Below are positions 56,664 to 64,000 of a stretch of 64,000 bases of DNA, one piece after another. The stretch spans positions 13,113,501 through 13,177,500 of the forward strand of contig JBAIAC010000057.1 of the NCBI GenBank assembly GCA_037349315.1, in the 5' to 3' direction. A program made the translations under genes and the position numbers. This DNA is from Chelydra serpentina (lineage: Eukaryota; Chordata; Testudines; Chelydridae). Every line of letters begins with the position of its first letter. The first letter of the stretch is position 1. The notes beneath the pieces are model-generated. The model searched no databases. It saw nothing but the letters and a program-made list of their open reading frames with translations, and was not told the origin of the DNA.

Positions 56664-56996
56664 CTATTCAGTTTGAACTGAATTAGGCTCATGATCGCTC
56701 GAACTAAGGTTGTCCCCTACAACCATTTCTTCTATGAGGTCCTCACTACTCACCAAAACCAAATCTAAAATGGCATCCCCTCTTGTTGGTTCAGCAACTA
56801 CTTGGTGAAGGAATCCATCAGCTATCGCATCTAGGAAAATCTGAGCCCTATTATTATTATTAGCACTTGTCCTCCAGTCTATATCTGGGAAGTTAAAGTC
56901 TCCCATGATCACACAATTCCCATTAATATTTACTTCATTAAAAACATTAAAGAAGTCTCTATCCATATCCAAATCAGATCCCAGTGGCTCAGCCAC
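56664..56996 (-). pseudogene. CR1 ORF2 piece: C-terminal half of the endonuclease
   Basis: About 110 codons of the apurinic-type endonuclease that nicks the target DNA. MGDFNFPDIDW and the SSSDHE motif, which includes the catalytic SDH, are intact. A one-base insertion right after SDHE shifts the frame and creates the stop. The N-terminal half of the domain and ORF1 are missing because the element is 5' truncated at about 56996. Confidence 0.88.
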
Positions 56997-57424
56997 AAAC
57001 CTCTATACATGGAGTAGTCAATATACAGGGGCCAGAGCCACACTGTATAAGCATGGATTACACATTCCCCCTGGCCAGGGAAGTTTGTCCCACCACAGCA
57101 CAAATCCCCCTACAGCTCACCACTTCTAAGGTAAAGCCGTGGGTTGGGTTGGAGGAGCAAGGGCTGAACCCCGGACATCTAAGTCTGCTGCCGGAGCCAA
57201 AGAACTCAGACTCCTGGAGTTCCATGCCACAGCCACCTTATCAATGTCTTGTATATGCGCTAGCTACAACACAGGTTCAGAGCCACATCCCATAAGCATG
57301 AATTACACACAGGACAAAGTTCAAACAGTCTGAATTCTTCCAAACCTCCAAAAATGGCTCAATTCAAGAGGAGTTTGAGTTCCGGCTAAAGGTACGGTTG
57401 GGATCTGCACCAGCCTGCCCATGG

Positions 57425-58040
57425 GTGCTGCTCAAAAACTGCTGTTTCCCTTTCGTGGGAAATTTCAAAATGGCATTTTGCTCTCATTCAGAACAAAAAC
57501 ACAACATTGCCCATGGAATGAAAATTCTGGGAAGTTTCAGTTCCGAGCAACCAAACTGATCTATTCCAATATGGTGAAAGTGTTTTATTTTGGTAAGACG
57601 GAAAGATTATAAAATATTAATACTGCATATTCTATAGAACATTAAAGAGACCGTATCTAAATATAATTGAATGCTAACATTAATGTTAATGTGATGTAAT
57701 GTTTCAATGTAATATCAAAGTCAAAACAAAATAAACTGAAGTGATAAACATTTTTTCTTTACTGAATGGAACATTTTGATGTTATCACAGGGAGACAAGA
57801 AAGTCAAAAGAAAATAAGAAAAATACTTGTGGCACCTTAGAGACTAACAAATTTATTTCAGCATAAGCTTTCGTGGGTTAAGAACCCACTTCACTTTCTA
57901 CACTGAAAGAAAGTCAAAGTGATTCATTTAGACTTTTTCCTATTAAAAATGTCATTGAAATCGACACATTCCTGTTTTGATTTCAACAAAACTTCATTTT
58001 TCTGTCCAGAAACTGTTCCATCGAAAGTTTTTTGACCAAG
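57425..58040. repeat. AT-rich dispersed repeat, copy H, split by a Penelope-like insertion
   Basis: The words ctcattcagaacaaaaacac, gtcaaaacaaaataaactga and tttcaacaaaacttcatttt match the family. The insertion at 57809-57906 is flanked by a duplicated piece of the repeat. Confidence 0.5.
57809..57906. mobile_element. Penelope-like retroelement fragment with 12-bp target duplication
   Basis: The 98-bp insert contains acttgtggcaccttagagac then taacaaatttatttcagc, a repeat core known widely in reptiles, and the hairpin gtgggt/acccac at 57873-57889. The flanks aagaaagtcaaa (57797-57808) and aagaaagtcaaa (57907-57918) are exact 12-bp copies, as expected of target-primed retrotransposition. The family assignment is tentative. 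Confidence 0.65.
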
Positions 58041-58539
58041 GTCTACCGTCTCTCCTTAAGGCACAACTGAGCCATTTTGAGCTGATCGCCCCCTAGAGGA
58101 CAATGCCAGCAATTGACCATTTTTGCTAGCTCCGAGTAAATTTTCAAATGGAAAATTTGAACTGGGAGGGAAGGAGTCAGTTAATGACTATTGTTTCTTA
58201 TCCCAATCCTCTTGTCAATGCTCATGCAGCTGGGACATTTTACAAGCTAGAGCTGATGACATCCCTAACATCTAGGGATACAATTCCCTGCCCGGTGACA
58301 TAATGTAGCAGGAGAAATACAGGGCTCAGAAACCAATCTTTTCGACTGGCTACGCTTGAATCTGTCACACACAAAGGATGCCACTAAACCTGAATGAGTG
58401 AAAACGATTAAACCCAACGTGTCCCACTGTTTGCCACCCTGATTAAAAGCAGCATCCCAGCCCCGTGGAAATTGACTAAATCTGTGCCTGCCGACTGTGC
58501 GGTGGGAGATCATTTGTCACTTACACATTCCAATCCCCT

Positions 58540-58745
58540 TGGTTAGAACGGAGAGTTACTAGAGATTGCCATGAGGGATTTATATCTGCATGAATAACTT
58601 AATGCCATGGCAAATGCTTTAATTTCTTTGTAGTATAAATTAGCATGTTAATCTGATAATAATGCATTAAGGCCGCCAACAACAAAAAAATATATATCAC
58701 GCATGGTTAAGCATTATAAGAATTGAAATTGAGACAGGATCACAC
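58540..58745. promoter_or_regulatory. Candidate conserved non-coding block
   Basis: The words aataacttaatgccatggca, aattagcatgttaatctgat and aatgcattaaggccgccaac are AT-rich and repeat-free by eye. Inference only. Confidence 0.25.
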
Positions 58746-61046
58746 CAGTGCTTTGCTGGAACACCCCCAGTGCTAGGAGGGAGATGGAGGGAGCAATTAG
58801 ATTACAGAAATTCACTTAAAGTGGGTCCCTAAAGCAAAGGTGAGTCCGTTGAATTGTTGCTGTGGATCTTCTCGTCTTACACATCCTTCACTAGAATGTT
58901 TGACTGCTGGCGACTGGCAGGGGAGGAGTGTAAAAGGGGGAAGTTGCCTGGACTGATTTAGTGTATAGGATACTGGGTTAAAACATGAATGATTTGACCT
59001 TTTTAAGTTGCTGGCTCTATGGATGCTTTTGCAATTAATCATCCATGCAAATCAGCCTGCTGCAATAGCAGTGAATCACACTGGGGCTGCTGCTGCCAGG
59101 AGGGTGCAAGACTGGGACTGTCTGGAAGGTGTGCACTAAACTAAAGCACCACCCCTCCCTAGCCGACCGGAGTCTTGGGTTTTCAAAATGATTCCTGCTT
59201 TGGGGGGCCCAACTGAAGTTTAAGGGAACCTATTCTCAGCGGGCAGGGGCTCAGCACTGTCTGAAAGTCAGGCCCGTTCAAGTTGTCTCAAGTTGGGCCC
59301 CCCAAAAGCCAGGCCCCCCAAATCACTAGTCCCATCTGAAAATCTGGGACCCATACTAGGCTCTCAGACACTTGAGTGAGACCCAGCAAGAGCTGATGTA
59401 ACAGGGAAAGCACGCAGAAAATCACTACACCATGTAATGAGAGAGCAACAATGTTGTGTCCTTGCTCCGCTCGCTACACCATATTGAGGACATGGGGAAC
59501 CACAGTATCCCAGCTGGAGTCCACATCACTGTTTATTAATGATGTACGTACAAGGCCTGGCTATCTGTGTGCATTGATGTTTTGGCAAGGCTCTCAGGAC
59601 TTCTGCAACACAGGACTACTAGCCACTAGAGGGCTCCCACGCTATTTAAAGGGCCATTACCCAACTCCTAGACACGACATAGGGAAGAACTAGATCTTCA
59701 GCCTATGAAAGGTAAATGAGTTCCTCCTCTTTCCATGGACGTGAAGAACAGATCTATTACCGAGCAAACCGTGGGGCCTCCCACAGACCGTGTAGCTCCG
59801 GGGTAGTGTATGGTTCGTACCGCTGCCGTTCGTCCAGCAGGGTTTTTGAATCAGGATTGGCTTTCTCAGCAAGGCAGCACAGCAAAGCTCAGCCTGTAAT
59901 TGCCTGAACATTGCTTCCACAGGCCCTGTGCTTAGCTTTGCAACACTGCCATCTCCGCAGCCTTCACAGGCAGCAGACAACACGCTCCACAACCAGGTTC
60001 TGTGTATGGATCCGAGACAAAACCCTTGTGGCAGAGCAGAGGCTTAACAGGGAGGGGAAGTAGCCCACAAAACAACAGACTACCAAGGGTTAGGGTGGAA
60101 TCTCTCCATTTCCCTTTCTGGGCTGCACTTGAAACCGTATGGGGATTTACCGGGTCTCGAGATGAATTGCTCTCTCCATGTATCTTTTCTGTCCATCAGC
60201 AGCTGGTGATGCCTGGCCTGAGGAATCTCAGCGCCTCAGACCATGGGATCATAGTGAAGCCACTTCAGAAACACTACTACAGTTTAAGGGCTGGAGTGAT
60301 TTCCACAACCATGGAGCCCTGGGGAAGAGAATGTTAAAGCCCAGTAGTCTATGGTACAGGAAATGGTCTCAGATGCCTGGCTGGTGGGTCCTGTTCACAA
60401 GATCAGGGTCGAACTGACTCCAGACTAATTTTCCCTCAGGCCAGACTGGCAGGGGCTTTGGGGGCTTTTCGCCTTCCTCTGTAGTGTGGGTTGCTTGCTA
60501 GGGTCCTCAGTGTAAATCTAACCAAGTCAATTCTCTGGCACAGCAGGGGCCTCCGGCATTGCTGCTCTTGGGCCTCCTCTTTGCTGCCTTTGGCCACCAT
60601 AGTTCAGTCTCCAGAGGGCTGTAAAACTTTAGTCCAAGCCCGGGTGTTGGATGCAATACAGGGGTAATTGAGTGGCCTCTGGTGCATGGTGGGTCCTTTT
60701 GGCCTTAAGCACCATGTGAGGTGAGTTGAAGTGTCTCTGTTCAGTTTCCTTGGGCTTAACAATGGTTTGAATGACATATCACTGCACCTGCCTGAGGTCA
60801 TATCACATTACCCAATACAGTGCTATGGGTCATTCATCCCCCCCAGGGGCTGCTTTGACCTCCCAGTGACCCATCAAGCCCGAGAGGTTTGAGGAACCAG
60901 GGATTACTTACGAGAAAGGAAGCAAGGGGGGGGTGGGGAGGGGAAAGGTCTGTCTAAAACAGGTGGGAATTCTGAGCAGAGATGAAACCAACAGTGCAAT
61001 AGGTGCACGTGCCCTGTGACTGGACTGGCGTGGGGGCAGTGCTCTT
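58746..61046. other. Non-coding stretch, nothing recognised
   Basis: No gene or clear repeat family. The 100-111-codon frames near 59690-60337 have no identifiable features. Confidence 0.35.
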
Positions 61047-61289
61047 CCTGGGCCAGTGGCTCAGGCATTGGATTAGCACTTGGATTCCCGGGTTCTATTC
61101 CCTGCTCTGCTACTGTGGCTGACTTGCTAAGTGACCTTGGGCCAGGGCCTGATTCCTCTTCTACCCCTTGTCTTGTCTCTTTAGACTAAGCTTCTTGAGG
61201 GCATGGACTGCCTCCTGCTAGGTGTCTGTACAGCACTTAGCATGGGGGGCCCTGATTTCAGTTGAGGCCTTGAAGTGCTATAGTAATGC
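61047..61289 (+). mobile_element. MIR/CORE-like SINE, hit in its tail by a hAT element
   Basis: The words gggccagtggctcaggcatt (head), gggttctattccctgctctg, aagtgaccttgggccagggc and tgtacagcacttagcatggg occur in family order. The 3' tail is cut by the hAT element at 61290, whose duplicated target is tail sequence (agtaatgc). Confidence 0.75.
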
Positions 61290-61564
61290 CAGGAGCGCAG
61301 CCAGGTCCGGAGCGCAGGGGGAGCGGCGCTATAAAAGGCGCCTCCCCCTGTACTCACCCGGCGGCGCTCCGGGGCTTCGGCGGCACTTCGGCGGCTCACT
61401 CCGGGTCTTCAGTGGTACCCGCCGCCGAAATGCCGCCGAAGACCCGGAGCGCCGCCGGGTGAGTGCAAGAAGCGGCGCTTAAAAAGAAGCGGCGCCTTTT
61501 TTTAGTGCTGCTAAAAAAAGGTGTCGCTTCCGCCGCTTCTGCTCCCCCCCTGGCTACGCTACTG
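61290..61564. mobile_element. GC-rich hAT-type element
   Basis: The ends CAGGAGCGCAGCCAGG and CCTGGCTACGCTACTG are inverted copies with few mismatches. The flanks agtaatgc (61282-61289) and ggtaatgc (61565-61572) match at 7 of 8. The interior is very GC-rich with inverted cggcggc/gccgccg stretches, and a gctataaaaggcgcc TATA-like motif lies at about 61328-61342. It is 275 bp and has no transposase. Confidence 0.85.
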
Positions 61565-61741
61565 GGTAATGCGACTCCTCATTGTGAGCTGTGGTTTGCT
61601 TTGTCCGTGTTTTGTGTATAATGGCCCAGTAGGGCTCAAGCAGGGTTTTCTTTGAACTGAATTCAGTGCTGATGAAGACTGGTGCTGGATTAACAGCCTT
61701 GCGGAATCCATCCCTCTGTTTATCTTCCACTCAGGGCCAGG

Positions 61742-61979
61742 GGGGAGGGATAGCTCAGTGGTTTGAGCATTGGGCTGCTAAACCCAGAGTTGTGAGTTCA
61801 ATCCTTGAGGGGGCCACTTCAGGATCTGGGGCAAAAATCTGTCAGGGGACAGTACTTGGTCTTGCTAGTGAAGGTAGGGGACTGGACTCGATGACCTTTC
61901 AAGGTAATTCCAGTTCTAGGAGATTAGCATATCTCCATGCTAATCTCCTAGAACTGGAAGGACCTTGAAAGGTCATTGA
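61742..61979 (+). mobile_element. tRNA-derived turtle SINE with fold-back tail
   Basis: The head (ggagggatagctcagtggtt) and body match the other two copies. The tail is a different variant (gatgacctttcaaggtaatt). It is followed by an inverted copy of itself: 61891-61930 pairs with 61937-61976 (38 of 40) around a 6-nt loop. The SINE end therefore forms a 40-bp hairpin. Confidence 0.85.
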
Positions 61980-62149
61980 GTTCCACCAGGGGGCTTACCA
62001 TTGACCCCCTTCAGAAAACTAATAAAATAATGAAGTTAATTTAAAGGGACATTGTCAGCTTGACGTCTGGCCAATGTCACAAGGGGAGTTAAAAGTCATT
62101 TCAGGTACTGCCCTGTTTTAGATCCCCTGCCCATTTTGGGGGGTTCCCA

Positions 62150-62290
62150 AGTCACATTTGGGAGTGATGAGAGCAGGGCTCAAACCTGGGACCTCTGAAT
62201 CTAAACACGTGCAACACTGCCTGACCTAAAAGCCAAATTCAGGCTGTAGCAAGCTCAACCAGCTCTATCTGTGTCCCCAGCATCACTCGA
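62150..62290 (-). mobile_element. Decayed copy of the tRNA-like LTR family
   Basis: The plus strand shows ctcaaacctgggacctctga, tgacctaaaagccaaattca and ggctgtagcaagctca, aligning with the plus-strand view of the copy at 52316 (gattgaacctgggacctctg ... gctgaaagccaactgg ... ggctgtagagcaaact). Ends are not preserved. Confidence 0.5.
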
Positions 62291-63429
62291 GCAGCCCAGA
62301 GAGCCACCCTCGAGGGGTGTGAGTTGCATGTGGGGATGAAGTGTTTTCCCTCTTCCCCATTGCTGCATGATAGAGACACACAAACAATGGGGAATGTGAT
62401 GTGTACAGGAGACAGATTTGGATAGGATTCCTCCCTTACAAATATTGACCTTAATTGTCTTGTGGTCACTGTTACTTAGGGCAGTAATTACAGTTACTTC
62501 CAGAACCAGCTCCAGAGGGTTATTTAGGGTGTAGCCTCTGATCCAGCAAAGCAGCATGTGCTTAACTTTAAGTAAAGGAATAGTCCCACTGAAGTAATTG
62601 CTACACCCAGGCTCAAGTGCTTTGCTGAACTGGGACCTCAGCTGACAGCAGCCACTTTTCTTGTGTGCCTCAGAGCCAGTTCTTTCAAGAAGTCAGGAAA
62701 TTGTTTGTCTAGACCTGGGCCCGGTGTGATATTTGACCAGTTAATATGTGGCTAGTGGTTGCTGTCACTCTGATTAGACTCTTTGATCTCTCCCAACATC
62801 GCTCGCTCAACAGCCTTTTCCTGATCACGAGTGCGATAAGATTCTCATGACGGGATTTCCTCTCCTTGTGTTTTGTGGAATTGTTTCGATATGTTACTTC
62901 GCCAGCCCTCTGTGCTTGACTCTGTCTTGCCTGTGAAGTTTATGCACCGGGGTCACATTACCCCACTCATTTTTTCATCATTCCATCATGTTGTAGTAAT
63001 GTTTATTCTACAGAGCTCCTCCCCCTTGGCCGGCCATTCTAGTTCACCTAATCATCTCCCACTGGGGTACATACATTTAAGGCTGGATCCTTGGCTGGTG
63101 CCAATTGGCCGAGTTCTGGGATCTGGCCCATAGAATATTTTTGTTTTGGCCATGTGCTATTTTTCTTTAACGCCTGAGCCTGATGTCCTGTTACTTCTCT
63201 GGAATTTTCCTCTGAACTCCACTTCTGTGCTCAGTCCAGCTGCTCTTTGTGACCGACCCTTCCTGATGCAGAGGGGCCTTTGTCAGTGTTAAAAGAAGCC
63301 AGCATGTGCGTTAAAAAAATCCTTTTTCTGAAAACAACTGGGATTCGGAGGTGGGATTCAGACTAGATAACGGCTCTGTACCCTCAGCCTTTCTCTGTGA
63401 GAATAACCAAACACACCCACTTTTAATTT
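62291..63429. other. Non-coding stretch, nothing recognised
   Basis: No recognisable gene or repeat family. Confidence 0.4.
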
Positions 63430-63595
63430 TCTGCCCCAACCATCCTGTTAGGCAGGTGGTACTATCCCAGTCTTGCTGGTGGGGTAACCAAAACACCAAG
63501 AGGTTCAAATGGCTTCCCCCCGTTCACACACCAGGTCTGGGCCAGGAATAAAACTCAGAAGACCTGACTCCCTGTGCTGTGCTCTACCACTAGAC
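63430..63595 (-). mobile_element. MIR/CORE-like SINE
   Basis: The words gtaaccaaaacaccaagagg, aataaaactcagaagacctg and gtgctctaccactagacaac are the reversed order with the tRNA-like head at the right. Confidence 0.65.
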
Positions 63596-64000
63596 AACAC
63601 TACCATTGTACAAGAGGTCACCGGAGCTAGATTTTGGCTACATGAAGAAACCCATTGAAAGAACAGCATATTCTCTGTGCTCCAATCTTATGTGCTTAAT
63701 AGGCTATTTCCTTTTTTTTTCCAGCAAGATTACTGATCCGTACTAATGCTAACTCCTTCACTTCCATATTTTCCCCTCCCTTTTACTGCCTTTCTGCAGA
63801 GTGACATCAAACTGCCACAAATTTGCATGTTGTTATGTGTTACTGTGACAATTAAGGAGAGATCACCTGTCCCTTTGTCTATGCAGGGCTGCTGAAGTAC
63901 TCCAAACAGGAAAGGCACATTCATGGCAGGAAGAAAGATCTGAACTGAACAGTAGGTTTCTCTGTCCTTAGGAACAAAAATTTAAATACAGCCAATTCCA
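63596..64000. other. Non-coding stretch, nothing recognised
   Basis: No recognisable gene or repeat. The short frames at the window edge have no features. Confidence 0.4.

Larger units (their letters stand above)
54110..56996 (-). mobile_element. CR1 LINE, 5'-truncated, about 2.9 kb
   Basis: The element reads from within the endonuclease domain (about 56996) through reverse transcriptase to a 3' untranslated region ending near 54110 (aagaagggactgttatgatc, atcatctagtctgaccccct). The 3' region is about 500 bp, and its tail differs from the SINE-shared tail, so it is a different CR1 subfamily. The ORF is broken at several points (see the three pieces), so the copy is dead. It is the best-preserved long element in the window. 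Confidence 0.9.

Noticed and set aside
1..64000. CRISPR arrays, bacterial operons, prophage
   Set aside because: No spaced direct repeats of CRISPR type. The repeat content, codon content and lack of dense genes are those of a vertebrate genome.

Overview
This is animal nuclear DNA, most likely from a cryptodiran turtle. The main evidence is three copies of a tRNA-derived SINE (6694-6868 +, 19656-19834 -, 61742-61979 +) with the body and CR1-like tail of the turtle/tortoise family, together with CR1 LINEs, MIR/CORE-type SINEs and many hAT-like miniature transposons. The species assignment is from memory of repeat families and could not be searched. I found no host protein-coding exon, no rRNA, no functional tRNA gene and no CRISPR array. 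The only convincing coding sequence is the broken ORF2 of a CR1 retrotransposon at 54110-56996 (-). The window reads as intergenic or long-intron DNA.

Layout. 0-13 kb: AT-rich repeat, a Penelope-like fragment carrying a hAT MITE, a near-perfect palindrome (3639-3923), a solo LTR (5613-6284) and SINEs. 13-20 kb: a run of 'gtctaca' MITEs, a broken tRNA-like LTR holding a G-rich hAT element, and two larger LTR-like blocks. 20-31 kb: a hAT element inside a MITE, three LTRs and MIR-like SINEs. 31-34 kb: a three-level nest, with an LTR in a hAT element in an old CR1. 34-43 kb: a 1,065-bp solo LTR with a 4-bp target duplication, a hairpin-rich MITE and another LTR. 43-54 kb: CR1 tails, MITEs and the tRNA-like LTR family, including a two-LTR copy at 48325-48853. 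54-57 kb: the CR1 copy. 57-64 kb: an AT-rich repeat with a Penelope-like insertion, and a SINE struck by a GC-rich hAT element. A second SINE there ends in a fold-back.

The most unusual system is a family of very short LTR elements (about 160-260 bp LTRs, TGTAAC...GTTACA ends, 4-bp target duplications). Each LTR contains a tRNA-like segment with A-box and B-box matches at normal tRNA spacing. The copy at 48325-48853 has two LTRs around a 74-bp interior that begins with an 18-nt primer-binding site 16/18 identical to the proline-tRNA site of gammaretroviruses. This looks like a TRIM (terminal-repeat retrotransposon in miniature) with a built-in pol III-type promoter, conceptually similar to plant Cassandra elements whose LTRs carry 5S rRNA. 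Several stretches free of recognisable repeats are AT-rich with TAAT/ATTA cores and could be conserved non-coding elements, but that cannot be judged without alignment.
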